This document shows, piece by piece, positions 1 to 12,829 of a stretch of 64,000 nt of DNA. The notes under the pieces were generated by a model, which saw only the letters and a program-made list of their open reading frames with translations, was not told the origin of the DNA and made no database searches. This DNA comes from Anarhynchus alexandrinus (Eukaryota; Chordata; Aves; Charadriiformes; Charadriidae), in NCBI GenBank assembly GCA_008711295.1, contig VUYV01000020.1, positions 2,529,296 through 2,593,295 on the forward strand, in the 5' to 3' direction. Numbering within the stretch: position 1 is the stretch's first letter; the number at the start of each line of letters is the position of its first letter. The position numbers and the translations under genes are program-made.

Positions 1-1683
1 ATCAACATCTCACCATACCTCTAATAATTTTTTTGCCCTTTCTTTCCCTTTTTTTTCTTCCAATTTCAACTGGTTGCGGGTTTTTTTTGTTTGAAGTAGA
101 AGGAAACTAAAAAATGCTCAAGATGTGGATGCATCATGAATTTGCAGAGCAGTACACACAGTGGCATAGCTACACAAGCTATTTTGATAGCCAGACAAAC
201 TTCCAGTACTCTGCAAAGCTAAACGAACCTGAGTGAACTAGGAAACTTTTGGATACTTGGGCTTTGAACCAACACAGCAAAGCAAGTTTTCTATGCCACC
301 ATTTCACAGTAATAAACCTGTTACGTCCTAGGAACAGATCCTACATCAAGATAACTGGGGATAATGATCCCTAACTCCAACTGCAAATCAATACATTGAT
401 TAACCACCCTGTTAAAAGACATTTTAAACAGTCTTGTTTCAGGAGAGACCCTATAAAACACGATCTGAAAGCTAAATGATGAAAAGCTGCCCTGAATTCT
501 TCAGGCAGGTTGGCAAGAGAAGTATGAATTTTAAATGTTAAAATTAACATCCTGTTAAAGAACAGAATTTGAAGTGGTAAAACTTTAACTGCATTGTAGT
601 ACTACTAAATAAAAACATCAAATGCACAACTACTTAATTGCAAGTGGTTGTCAGTGTTTCCACAAACAGAAAAAGTCCCAAAAGCCTCAACTAGTACTAA
701 AACAACACAGAAATTCAATTCTCTAAAAAACCATGATTTTGACAAAGCCAGAAATTTTTTGACAAAGCCAGCCAAATCCAGATTAGGAGCATATTATTAT
801 TGAGACATAAACATGCAGAAAAAGAAGTCAGAAAACACCATTTAACTTTTTCAAATTTACCCACTGCACTGTCAACAGAATTTCTTGCATGATAAGACTT
901 TCACAATATCCTAATATTAAACAAATATGTTTAAATATTAACATTTTTAACTTCTAAGAGAGAAAAAAGGGGAGATGTAGTTGTGAGAAAGCAGCTAGTT
1001 TCAGGGCTCATCATGCATGACTGACAGACTACAGTGCAGGCTCTCAAAGAACATTTAACTTTATTCTTTGCTGCGGGGAAAATGCTCTATAAATCACGCA
1101 TTAGACAGCAAACGAACAATATCTTTCTTAAGCTCAGTGTTAGAGATTCTTGTTGAATTAACAGACAGCACAGACAAAAGTCAAACAAAAGGCTTCTCAC
1201 GCTTTTTAGGCTTCCATTAATACAATTTTGGAAGACTTGTTTATACTATTTGGGCAAGCATGTAAAGAGTAAGAGAAAAATCAAAAGTAGTGGAGAAAAG
1301 ATGAAAATCTTCATGAAGTAGAAAACAAGTCACCGTCAAAATAAAACCATTTAAATATCATATATCCTGCAGCCAATTTTGATTTTTAATGTTTTAGCAA
1401 AAGTTTCTCTATTAAAAATAGCACTTCCTCTAGGAAAACACACTCTTATTACAACATTCATGTTTAAGCAATATCTGAGATACAAAGCAAGAAAATATGT
1501 TGACTAATATTATTTCAGGAATAGAAATAGCAAAACCAGTACATAACAAGATATTTCATTATGTAAGCCTTTTAAAACATATAATAATAGATAAAACCTC
1601 AAAGCAAAAATTAACCATATCCTCCAGACAACTATAGTCACTAAATGAGAAAAAAACAAACAAACAAAACCCCTGATGCTTAC
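1..1683 (-). other. BTBD9 intron (left edge)
   Basis: This is AT-rich intronic sequence downstream of BTBD9 coding exon 3 on the minus strand. I see no further exon, no recognisable mobile element and no RNA gene. Confidence 0.7.
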
Positions 1684-1948
1684 TTAACATGCCCCTGTAG
1701 TTGAGGTCCATGTCCCGACTCTCAGAACGAATCTTAATGGCATCTAGGATGGCATCAGGTGACAACAATCCAGAAGGTCTTACGACATTTAGTAGTTCTG
1801 TTAGACTCATTAGTGGCAAACGTACTGCTTGCATGATTTCAGCATGGTTTTCCTTGGGGTTATGTTTACACCAATTCATCAAAGCTTGGAAAATGTCCTT
1901 CTCGGGAGCTGCAAATGAGTCCCTCAGTACAATACTTAGAAGAGCAGC
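1684..1948 (-). CDS. BTBD9: BTBD9 coding exon 3 (residues 184-272, BACK domain)
   Basis: The acceptor is TTTTCCAG| before base 1948 and the donor is TTA A|GTAAGC after base 1684. It has 88 codons plus one base, starting AALLSIVLRDSFAAPEKD and ending DLNYRGML. The next exon lies outside the window to the left. Confidence 0.96.
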
Positions 1949-4900
1949 CTGGAAAAGAAAAATAAACAAAAAAAATCCCATACAAACAGAAATAAAATTA
2001 AATTTATTTTAAAAAAAGGAAAAGAAAGGAAATTAAAATAAGGCAAAAATTAATGGGTATTTTAACTTGTAGTTATTAAAAATAATCTCCAAAGGAGTGA
2101 CTACCCAAAACTGTAGCTTGTTTTAGTTACTTGTGCAAGAATTACAGAACACATCACGTAAATAATAGGTAATATTACAAACCCACTGGGAGAAAAAAAG
2201 CCAGAATTGAAATGTGGAGAACTAATCAAATCAATTTAATTCCAGTTACTACTTCAAATTTACTTTGCAATACAAGAAGGGATTTGGGGATTTGGCAGCA
2301 TAGTTCAAAGCTTTCCATTAAACTTAGGCTGGTATAAGAACATTGGTGAGAAAAATACAGTGTGGCTTGGAATCACCTTTTTAAACCATTTCTAACTATT
2401 TAGGATTCACCCCTCCTTCTCTCTCTCTCGGTACGAACTTAGAATCAGAAGGTAAAAACTTCAGTGGCTCTTATTCATGCAGAAAACTTACTGACTGCAA
2501 AATGAGAACAAAAAGAACTGAAGAGCTTTTTGATTTTCACTTAGCTAGCAGAATAATTAGGAGTTTGCCTAAGAAAAGGCTAAATCTCTCATATATACCA
2601 GTACTGGCTATGCCAAAGATGTCATAAAGTATGCGCTTCCTGATGAATGACGTTTTGACAGTACAGTAGAGAGAAAAAAAACCCACATTTTTTTCCCTAC
2701 ACAACTAGTAAGTTAGTCAGCAGAGCAGAGTGTCTTGTACTTATTCAAGGAATAGACCCATCACAGCTTTTCCACTAAAAACACTTTTTAAAAAACAATA
2801 ATTAAGCCATCATTCATTCAAGACGCCTAAGATGCCAAATGTGAACACCAATTGAAAATACTCTATCAGTATTATGTCCAGCTTAAAGACCTCTCCAGAG
2901 TAAGTACAAAATTTCAATGTCATAGAACAGTCTGACTCAGACACAAATATTTATGCATCTAACAACAACAACAAAACCAACACACAAAATACCCAAAGCA
3001 CCCAAAAACAATTTCAGAACATGGCGACAATCAGCAATATAAATCATGGCAACCTCCAGAATGCTTTAGCTTACACAGTAGGAAATCACCCATCACTGAA
3101 GCAACCTGTATCAAGAAATTAATAGAATGGAGTATCTTCTGCTATCTTCAAATCTTTATTTTATATCCCCTGGGCAGCATTCAGAAGCCAAATTGCATTA
3201 TTTCAAGAATAGATGAAAAAAGACAAATTAAGATTAAATTGCCTGCTCCCAACTTTCAGAATATTCCATCAGATTTACTATAGTTAGCTATACTGACTGA
3301 TCAAAATTAAATACCTAAAAAGTTCAGAACAGATCGCCAGGATTTTCCGTTCAGCTTGGCTCAGTTTCACTAGTATAAAATGATACCTGTTAACTAACAT
3401 ATAAACTTGTATTTGGTGCTCCCATTAGTATTTTATCATGAAGTTGTATACATATTAAAATTAACACTCCTGGGGGAAAAAAGTGCAAACAAATGATATA
3501 CCTTAGAAAGCGATAGGAAGCCTTCGCTGGAGAGCACCTCTTGGGCATTTCTATCCATGAACATACAGCACATACAAGTTAATTTGGGAAGGGAATAAAG
3601 ACTGGCAACATCAAATGTCATACAGACATTCTGAATATTAAGTATTGTGCAAAGATACTCAGAGGTGGAATCCTCCAGTTCTGGAAACCCATATTTATGT
3701 GCTAGGCTCAGGAAGTCTAGGAGAACCTCTTCTTTCTCATCTCGTAGTGTAGCACGACCAGTGTAAATATATTTCAACAGCATGGTAAATGCTTCTGCAG
3801 TGGTATCCTGAAGAGGAATTTCTGCTTCAGGCTGAGATTCTCTCATTCCGCCATATAATAATGCTCTATAAGGAAGACAAAATTGGAGAAATTTATATCC
3901 TGATAAAAAACAGGCAAAAAGTAGAAAGAGAAAGGAATAAATTACTATTTACAGCAAGGGGAATACGAAGGGGATATGGTTTAAGAATCTACAAAAGAAA
4001 AAACCTTATACTTGGCATTTAAAGTGCCGCTCTGCTCTGCAAGCGGCTGCACAAGAATAATATTCTAATGCATCATGTGTTTATCCTACACAACAATTGC
4101 TCCATCTCCACTTTGAACAATAGCTTGTGAAGCAGAAACTGAGATATGATTCTAGTATCCTTATTTTTTAAAATATAGGGCTATCCATGAGAAAAGAAAA
4201 AAAATGAAAGATTTTCAAAAAGCAAGTGAAACAAATAGTTCCCCACTATAACAGCAGTGGCAAATTAGCAAATCTCGGGATTCTTGATCCTCTATTCCCT
4301 ACTCTAAACCCAGCACACAGCAACTCTGATGAAATCCTGAATCTTGAGAAAAATCAAAGTACTCACAATTATTTTTTAAATATGATAAACAGTTTGAACA
4401 CACTCTGCATTTAAGTTATTAGCTTATCCCTCTGACAAAACTAACGGGAAGAAGATTATCAGGAAGTTCTATTAATTACATTTAGATCGAAAAATGCCCA
4501 GCTCTTAAAAAAGCTGTATTAGTATTATTCCTAGTTTTAAAATATATATTCTAACTGGTATCAGCCAGACCTCTTTAAATACTCAATTCAAACACATCAA
4601 AATTAAACTTTCTAATTGAGTATATACCATAGCAGCACACCATCCATACTCTGAGAAATCAAAACAATTTTGCAGCAGAACTTTTCTGTTCTGAAGTTAT
4701 CTTTCTCTCGAATTTGTGAAACTACCTCCAAATCCAATTTAATGAAGGTCAAAAGAATAACATCATGACATGGTATTTATCTTTTTATACTTGGACACAA
4801 TGATTTGATGCGCTGGGAAACATTCACACAGAAAAGGTCACACTCAATGGACAGATGATTATACCCTGAAAAGTTCATAGAGAAACAATGTTTATCTTAT

Positions 4901-5130
4901 CTGCATGAAAATTTCCTGTGAGCCTGACAAAAAGCTATACTTCACCTGAAATAATGGCACCTAGCAGCCAGGATCACTCTGTGTGCCGGAAAACGTTTCT
5001 TTTCTACAATAAAGGTAACGTCACTATATTCTTCCCCATTCATGAGAGCACCAATATGCTCTGACAGAATGTGAACGTGGTCAATCTCACCCACAGCTGT
5101 GTAAGGACGAAGCGGATGGCTGTTACTCAT
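1684..5130 (-). CDS. BTBD9: BTBD9, BTB/POZ domain protein 9 (N-terminal part, 3 coding exons)
   Basis: Joined coding exons 5130-4946, 3865-3502 and 1948-1684 encode residues 1-271, and phase is kept at both junctions. From family knowledge, BTBD9 is a BTB-BACK protein with two C-terminal discoidin-like domains that acts as a cullin-3 adaptor and has been linked to restless legs syndrome and iron handling. Visible here are the BTB domain (about residues 26-133, with the typical FPAHRVILAARC stretch) and the BACK domain (about 140-240, including LLNVVRPSGLLSPD). The start is the ATG giving MSNSHPLRP, 26 nt after a splice acceptor, which matches the known vertebrate start. The discoidin-like domains lie beyond the left edge. 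Near identity to my memory of the human protein makes the assignment very safe. Confidence 0.97.
1949..3501 (-). other. BTBD9 intron between coding exons 2 and 3
   Basis: This 1.55-kb AT-rich intron has only a short CT run near 2418-2429. Nothing else is recognised. Confidence 0.8.
3502..3865 (-). CDS. BTBD9: BTBD9 coding exon 2 (residues 62-183)
   Basis: The acceptor is TATAG| before base 3865 and the donor is CTAAG|GTATAT after base 3502. The exon supplies one base of Arg-62 plus 121 codons. It begins ALLYGGMRESQPEAE and ends GFLSLSK, covering the rest of the BTB domain and the start of BACK. Confidence 0.96.
3866..4945 (-). other. BTBD9 intron between coding exons 1 and 2
   Basis: This 1.08-kb intron has no recognised element. 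Small ORFs on either strand here are not supported by splice signals or similarity. Confidence 0.8.
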
Positions 5131-5156
5131 CTTGGAGGGATGGTGATATTGGTAGC
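4946..5156 (-). CDS. BTBD9: BTBD9 coding exon 1 (5' UTR plus residues 1-62)
   Basis: The acceptor CCCTGTAG precedes base 5156. After 26 nt of 5' UTR the ATG lies at 5130-5128. The donor is TTTCAG|GTGAAG after base 4946. The exon ends two bases into the Arg-62 codon, which the next exon completes. It covers the start of the BTB domain. Confidence 0.95.
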
Positions 5157-8100
5157 CTACAGGGAAAAAGAGAACAACCAGTATTATGAAGGGCACAAAT
5201 ATTAAGAAATAGCAAAGATCAAGCTGCGACTACAAAAAAGCGACCCGTGTAAGTTACCATACATTACAAGAAAAATGAAACTAAGAGGTTTTCTATTAAA
5301 GTTCATTTACAACAGGACTCGATGCAGATTGCATCAGGAATTCTAGCCAACAGAAAATATTTCAGGCAATTGGGTCACCTTGGTGTTCTGTCAAACCATT
5401 TACTTAAAATCAAAAGCTTTCAACAAAAGGAACTAGAAATTAAACAATTTTAATTAAAGTTACCATTAGAAAGCAATTTTATCTTAATTAAAATGCACAT
5501 AAATTATAAAGAAATAAATAATTTGACCAGTTAAACATAGTCTTAACTCCCAAGTCTGTACTGAAATCAGTATTTTTGCAGAATTCTAATCAACTTTCCA
5601 GAAATGGGAGAAAATAAACAGTTGGGATAACTTTTAATAAATAACAGACAAAGTCTGTCAAAGAGCAAAGCTTTACAATAAACAATTCAATTTTCTTACC
5701 CTTTCCACTCAGTTTTCTTGACACCTTGTTCCCTCATATACGTAAGAAAATAAATCCCCTAATATCTCTCAGTCATAAAAGTAGGAGACTGTCCACTAAT
5801 GTACAATATATATTAGCACATTGGTCATATCTTCTATGGAATTATTTTGTTACTTCTTAATTCACAAGAGGTTTTAGTTTTGTTGGTTTCGGTTTATTTC
5901 AGCAACAGAGACTTTCTGTAGACTCAGTAGCAAGAGCATCCACAGGAGAATTTAGGTCTTAAATCAGCTTCTATTGTTACACTTCAGTTTACTTTTAAAT
6001 AAAAGGAGGTTGGCTGTTTCAGATAATAACCATCATTATTTTCAGAGACACCTTCTGTGCTCCAATGACTAGCCACTTTTCAAAATGGACACATACTTAG
6101 TGCTGAAGAAAGATGGTGTACCACAAGAAGCAGGAAAATGATGAGGCCATACCCTGCACACAGCCAACGCATTAATCTTTCATGACATGAATGCACTTTT
6201 AAGCTGTATTTTAAAAGTATTATTAGAAAACACACATCTGTTTCCAGTCATTTCTACCCCAACAGAGAAAAGAAAACACATGCACATGGGGTTAAATATT
6301 ATTTGCACTTCTGTAACACCTGGAAATGCTTAACCCAAAATCAAGATACCGTAGAAACACGGTCCCAAAACCTTTTAAACTAAGCTAGAAAAAAACGATA
6401 ATAATAGAAAACAAGATTTGAGAAAAGTACAGCATGTTAAATTGATAACACAGATGACAGCACAAATGGGAACAAAACGCCAGCTTTCCTCAGGCTGTCT
6501 CTGCTACTTGAATTAGAAGCTGTGTGCCCGTGTAGCCATTACAGCCTGGAACCAGCAATACTGGCCGAGATACTGGAGGCAGCCTAACCGTGGGAACACA
6601 GCATTCTATACAGTCATTCTTCTATCCTGACAACAAGAGTAAATTAATTTTTATCGTTTTTCATAATAAAAGACTGTTTCTTCCATATGCACTGGTTAAT
6701 TTACAAACAGCTGAGACAGCTCTGCACTGAAGAGATTTATGGGACACACACTACCCATAACATTTACTTTGTAACAAGCAAGATTAACAACCTGCATCAC
6801 TCCAGTTGCATCTATTTATACTAGCAGTAATATTTATCACAACATAATTGACAGTTTCTAGACAATAGTAAAATTGAAATGCCCTCAAAATATAACACCT
6901 TTTATCATATCAAAGGAGCAAACAAAAGAATGTATTTGTTATTCAGTTGCACATCTCAAGCCTTGATACTCCTTAAATACTTCTGTACCTCACAAGTCTG
7001 TAGTTGCTGCTGTTGATCTTCATTCACACCAGTCAGGTAACCCACCTATGTGTGAGTTACATGCACATTATCAAGCAACTCTGCACTATCTCTTGTCTGC
7101 TAGTTCTGATTTTGATTGATCAGGGAAGTTCATTTATGATATTTTCTACACATATAAGTAGAGGCACTTTTTGGTTTTTAAATCTATTTTTAATTCCATT
7201 TTTTCTGCATTCTTCTTGTTTCCTTCATCCACTCTTACCTTTAAAAAATAAGAGTAGGTACTGCCTGCATAAAACTGTGAGGCTGTAAAAGTGGTAAAGA
7301 TAAGGGAATGCCATCAGCTGCACACTAACTTTGCTTCCAGTAGTTGTGGATGTTGTCATGTGCCAACCGGGTGAAAAGTTCAAAGGAAAACTGTTTCCAT
7401 TTCAGGTTACATAAACAAATAAAATCTAAAGCACACTTCCCTCTCAAGGGTACATAAACCTCTGTAAACAAGAAACAGTGTATAGAAGAGGCAAAGACTG
7501 AACTGGGGACACTTGCTAATAAGCTGATGATGCCAGTCCTTATGAACATCAAGACCCTAAACTACAGCAAGCGATAAAAGTAGAAATTTAGAAATCCCTG
7601 CGTGTAAGCTGCAAGAAAATTTGTTTCAATGTTTAATGCTCTTCAAATTGCTGGTTCAATGCGCTCTTCTAAATCGTCAATTTCAAACAAGAACACGCTG
7701 ATCATGGGGAAATACAGGACTCAAACAACCGCTACGAGCCTCTGGCGGAGGAGCCTTTCAAACGCTTGAATGACATGAAGTGTTAGAAACTGTCAACTTC
7801 ATGAAACTATGTGCATGCCTTATATACTTTCTGTGGGTAACACTAGTACATTGAAGAAGCACTCAAACTCATTTATTTGTTTACTGCTGCACATTCCCAA
7901 TGTTTCATCCGTATTGTGGATTTTCCATATAAAGCAGCACAACAAGTGCAGTCCCGCCTTCAAAATATAGAACCAAATAATACACAACTTCAGATCTTCC
8001 CAGACTGGATCAATTAATGGTCCAAATTCAGTCAACCCTTGAAGTGATCTGCACATTTCTTGTTTGAGGAAGTAAAAAGTAATATACTTCTTCAGTTGTG

Positions 8101-10239
8101 GCAGGTTGCTATGAGCTCACAACTTCCCTGTATAACTAAACATGTATTTTTCTAGTTGCAACTCAAAGTTTTATTTATGATAAAAAAAGACGGATGCTGC
8201 CGGCAGCTTAGCAAAACCCTTCATGAAGATCCCTCTGGCATACTTCTGTCATCAAACAACGTCGCTCCATTCAGAGAATACAGGTGTTTCCTCTTCCTGG
8301 TGGTCAAAGAAGAACGCTTGACCAACTTGAGAATAAAAGGCCAACCCATTTACAAGCCTCTTGTGAGCATCATAACCTATTTCCAGGCAATAATCAGAGC
8401 TAATTAACTGCTTCTGGAGTCAGCTGCTGCAGCCTTGTTCATGCCACAGAAATAAACAAAACAAAACAGTCTTCTCAGTGAGTTTGAGGCGCCATTAAAA
8501 TTGCAACAATCTCAAAAGGCATCTGTTAAGTTAGAAGGCCTAAGAATCACTTCTGTCCAAGGCCCCACCAGAAGCCACGCTTCTTGGTGGCCATCTTCAA
8601 CAGTGAGCATGTGACAAACACGGCCTAGTACTTATTACATAAGGCAATACGCAATATTACACAACGTGTGTCATGCCTAGAAAAACAACAACAAAAGCCC
8701 CACAGTTTTCAGTGTGCCATATTTCTTTTAAGTAAACTGTAACATGTTATGGCATACAAAAACGTGATCTAGAAAATACAACAACAACAGCAAAACACCT
8801 ATGACATCTTTACTAAACAACTCTCAATCCAGAGCTGCAATAAAGACTGGTACTGAGTCACTTCCCCCCCTCACCTGGGCTATCACTAAAGAGTCCTCTG
8901 AAAGGCAGTGCTATTTCAATGAAACATGCAAGAGTTGTTTTTATACCAGGCACACAAAAAGGAATTTAAGAAACTGTTCATGAATAATTTGGAATTTTTT
9001 TTATATAAAACAAGTGAAAAATGTTTGTATAACTGATAACCCTATTGAAACTTTAGAAATAAATGCAAGTAAACAGACTATTACTAGAATTAAAAATGTT
9101 ATTAAATAAATCTGGATTATAAACACCGAGCAAATAATTTCATACCCTTGAAGCACTTCATGCTTCATCATCTAGTTTGTACTTATCAAGATAATACAGA
9201 TTTTGTCAGAACTACACAAAGGGAATTTTCTTAAATATAATTCACCTACATTGCTATTTTATCCAGAAATAGGAATTGGTTCTCAGTTGACTGGAAAGGA
9301 TTTGAGTTGTATTTCAACTTTTTGTAATCCATTACCTCATAAAATATTTTGCTATGCTTTAAATAAATTCCAGCAAAATATTAATTTAATTACAATTTCT
9401 ATTACCATAGACTCACAGAACATGATAGGTGTGACAGCAAGGCTACTGTACAAACATACCATTGTTTCAAACCATATGGTTTGGTTTTTTAGTAGAGATA
9501 CACTTGTCTTTTTATACAAAAATATTTTGTTCTCATAAGTTCTGGTACAATAAACTAACATGTCGGGAAATAGGAATTTTTAGTGAGTACTTCAACAAAC
9601 GAAGAGTATAACTCAAGTAAATACTTTGATTCTGTCAGAACGCTCCCTACAGAAGTTCTTTTGTACTTCTAAATACCAATAACAAAACTGACTATGAGTG
9701 AAAATTGTAACAGAAAAGGAAAAAAATACATGTATAATACTTAGTATCCAATAACAATGTAAACAGTGCAGTACAAATTTATAGACACAGAAGATGAAAG
9801 ATCAAGCAAATTAAATTCACAGAGCTTTTAAGTCTCATCTCCAACCCTTCTGTTGTGGAAGGATTAAAAGAAAAGCAGCTGTTAACTCTGGTTAATGGTA
9901 AACAACCACACCATTCAATGACAGCATTCTAAACAACAATTAGTACCAAAAGTGTTTTGACTTAAAGCATATAGGAGTTTACCCACTGCTTATCTGCAAA
10001 CACATTCTCATTATTTAAGTGCTGTAGCGCTAACGTTTTATGTTCTGCTCAGAGACGTATTCCTCTGACAGAAGAGTAGGACTAAATTTAATTAGATACA
10101 AAGAACAATACAGTAAGTACAGATTATTTATTAACACACGTATAAAATAGGTATTAATGCGCTTGATACAACCCGGTTAAAATGGCATACCACTAAACCC
10201 TTAAGTTAAAATCTCAAGAAAATACATTGGTCCACTCAC
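5157..10239 (-). other. BTBD9 intron between the second 5' exon and the ATG exon
   Basis: This 5.1-kb AT-rich intron has no CR1 or LTR sequence that I can recognise and no convincing exon. ORFs of up to about 110 codons on both strands have no recognisable motif and look like chance. Confidence 0.65.
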
Positions 10240-10297
10240 CAGTAAAGCTGTCTGAAGACCTACAGTGGACGTAGCCTGTAGGCAGATGACCAGCTTC
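10240..10297 (-). other. BTBD9: BTBD9 non-coding 5' exon (predicted)
   Basis: A 58-bp stretch on the minus strand is bounded by a good acceptor (TAATTTTCAG| before 10297) and a strong donor (CTG|GTGAGT after 10240). It lies between the CpG-island first exon and the ATG exon. It has no long reading frame, so it is best read as 5' UTR. This is inference from splice signals; transcript data would settle it. Confidence 0.6.
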
Positions 10298-12317
10298 CTG
10301 AAAATTAGGGTTCTTTGCCATTCTGAACAACAGACAGATTGAACAGCAAGCTCATAGAAACGCTATTCAGCAACATCCAGCTGCACAGCAACAACTGTAC
10401 CATTTCCTGAAACAACGCATGAAATATATGTCATGAGAAACAGGGGGCATATAGCCTATGGCAAAAGTGAGTGAGATGCATGTTTCTCCCTTAAAATTTT
10501 TGTGAAAATAAATTCTTAAAAAATCGCTCCATTCTATGGGAAAACTTCTAATAACGTTAAAACATAGCATTAGAATCCTTTTTTTGAGAAATCACCTTTT
10601 AATTTTGACCTTCATTTTTTTAACCATCAAATAAGACAGTAACATATTGCCATTCATTTGTCCACTATAAGCCACAGAAATTTCATCCTGACATTCTTGC
10701 TACAGCATTAATGTCCCTGAGAACACCATTTTCCCACATGGGTGTCCTAATTAAACCAGGTCTATACAAACTGTACCACACATGTTTTATTCCCTACACA
10801 TCCAACATTCTCTAAGTGTTCTTGCCTAGCTAAAGGTTTTGGGGGTTTTGTTTGAGTTTTGGTGGTTGGGTTTTTTTTACAATACTTCAGGCAGTTGCAG
10901 TTCCTTCTCCTGTGCAAGCCTTTAATTTTACAAACAGGAAAACAAAACAAAACTGTAGGGTGAGGAAATACAGAAATTTAGAGGCTTTATTTGTTTAAAT
11001 ACATAACCAACATAATGAGTGTCTCTCAACAAGTATAAATTATTGTTATTCTTCCCATCTACCTGCCAGCAGGAAAAATAAACTGTATTTAATTTGCTAA
11101 ACAGATGATACCTTGATCTATGAATTCTCTCATAAAAGACACTCTAATCTTCTTTAAAGTATATGTTTAAGGAGGCAAGAAAGGAAAAGGAAGGAAAAAT
11201 ATTTTTAGGTAGTCTTATGAAATGGAAAGTAACCGCACCTTAACCCAGCCAATTGAAGACAGGTATTTGACAAAGATGATCTCCTGGTTTTGGAGAATGA
11301 CATGTAATATGTAAATATTTATTCCTACAAGTAAGGTATGTTATCTGTTTGGCTTGTATTATCAAAATGTATTCAAAAGTCATTTATGAAAGTTTTTGTG
11401 TTTTTTTATCTAAACATGAGTGAACAGACACCAAAAGAACAGTATAGTTCAAGCACCTGATTTACAGATTTGTAACAGAAGACATGCCAAATACACCTGC
11501 ACTGTCAGTAGGCTCAAATTAAATCTTAAAACACATAAAAGATTAAGGGAACCCAGCACAGAGCTTTGGGAGGGGTCTGTGTACTGTGCTTTAAAAATAA
11601 CACAAGCACAGAGCGTTGCCGGGCAAGCAAAATTACAGGCAAATCGCTAACAAATTAACATCAGGTCGGTTTTTTTTTAAAGCCTGAGAATATGACAGCC
11701 TCCTCTAAGTCATAAGTAATTTCAGTGAATCATAGCAGCACGCAACTTGCAACAGTCGTAAAGCACTAAGACCCCAGAAGAACCTGTGAAAACATTGTGT
11801 GTACTATCAAAAGGTCAAAATACTGACCTAATATATATATATTTTTTTTAAAAAAGGGGGGGGGCACAACCAGGGGCAGGTGAAGCAGGCGCATCACAGC
11901 GTCGGCCGAGAGCCCGGCCCAGCGCCAGCGATCCGACCAAGGTCGCGCCCGCCCAGGGAAGCCAGGGCCGCCGCCTCCCCACACGCCGCCTTCCACGCCC
12001 GGAGGCGCCGGGGAAAGAAGGGGAGACCCCCGCCCGCTCGGCCTCCCCCCGCCCTCTCCTCCTCAAAAAGGCGCTTCAGGTGAAACCCCTTCATCGCCCA
12101 CTGCTCCCGGCGGCGGCGCTTCCTCGGCCCGCGCCCGCCCCTCCGCTGCCGCCCGTTCCCGGGTCGACCTGTCCGCGCCCGGAGGGAGCCACCGGCGGCA
12201 GCGCGTCGGCCCGCCGAGAGGCCGCCGCCGCCCACGGCGGGGAAAGGCCCCGGGAGCCGCCGCCCGGTCATCGCGAACCCGCTCCGCAGGGGGACGCGAC
12301 CCTCCCCCGGGACTCAC
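10298..12317 (-). other. BTBD9 first intron
   Basis: This is AT-rich sequence up to about 11840, then the downstream half of the CpG island. A TA run at 11830-11841 and a poly-T/A-to-poly-G run at 11842-11864 mark the island boundary. No other element is seen. Confidence 0.6.
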
Positions 12318-12400
12318 CGGCCCCACCGACGACAAGGCCTCCACCCCCCTGCCCCGCCGCCGTCGCTACGTCAACCGGCGCGATGACGTCACTTAGCAAC
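12318..12400 (-). other. BTBD9: BTBD9 first exon in CpG island (5' end approximate)
   Basis: The minus strand carries a strong donor, GGGCCG|GTGAGTCC, with the exon ending at 12318. It sits just downstream of a CRE cluster inside a CpG island, in the right place for the first non-coding exon of BTBD9. The transcription start cannot be fixed from sequence; the upper boundary given is approximate. Confidence 0.5.
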
Positions 12401-12429
12401 AGCAGCCGTCTTCCTGCGTGCTGACGTAG
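12366..12429. promoter_or_regulatory. Cluster of CRE/ATF sites in BTBD9 promoter
   Basis: A full palindromic CRE, TGACGTCA, lies at 12384-12391. Two CRE-like sites flank it: CTACGTCA at 12366-12373 and its exact reverse complement TGACGTAG at 12422-12429. All three lie 48-111 bp upstream of the predicted first-exon donor. CREB/ATF binding is inferred from the motifs only. Confidence 0.65.
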
Positions 12430-12829
12430 GCGAGCACCCTCGGGCTCGGCGCGGGAGTGGGTCCCGGTGGCGGCGCGGGCTCGCTTCGGCTTCCGTAGTT
12501 CCGTTCGCACGGCGCCGGGTTTCCTTTTCCGGCCACAGAGCGGAGGCGGCCGGAGGTAGAGCGGCACCTGCCGGGCCGGACCGGGGGAAGAGCGCCCGAG
12601 ACTCGGCCCCGCGGGTGCATCCACAGCGAGGAGCGCTCCCGCTGCCGCCGCCCAGGGGAGCCACGGGGCGGGTGGGAGGGCTGGGGGAAGGCCGGGCTGC
12701 CCGCCGGCCCCGCGCCTCGGCCCACCTCAGCGGGAAGGCGGCGGCGGCGGTGGGCCGCCCCTGCGCTCGGTGAGTGGGGAGAGGCCGGGGCCGCTGCAGC
12801 GCCGGTGGAGCTGCTCTGCGCGGGTGTGA

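Noticed and set aside
1701..2012. Plus-strand ORF of 103 codons
   Set aside because: It is the antisense shadow of BTBD9 coding exon 3, plus intron on one side.
5131..5196. Upstream extension of the BTBD9 start (MPFIILVV...)
   Set aside because: A splice acceptor lies between it and the conserved MSNSH start; the extension is intron plus 26 nt of 5' UTR.
9203..9538. 111-codon ORF in the BTBD9 intron
   Set aside because: It is AT-rich, with no motif, no splice support and an overlapping antisense ORF; it is best explained by chance.
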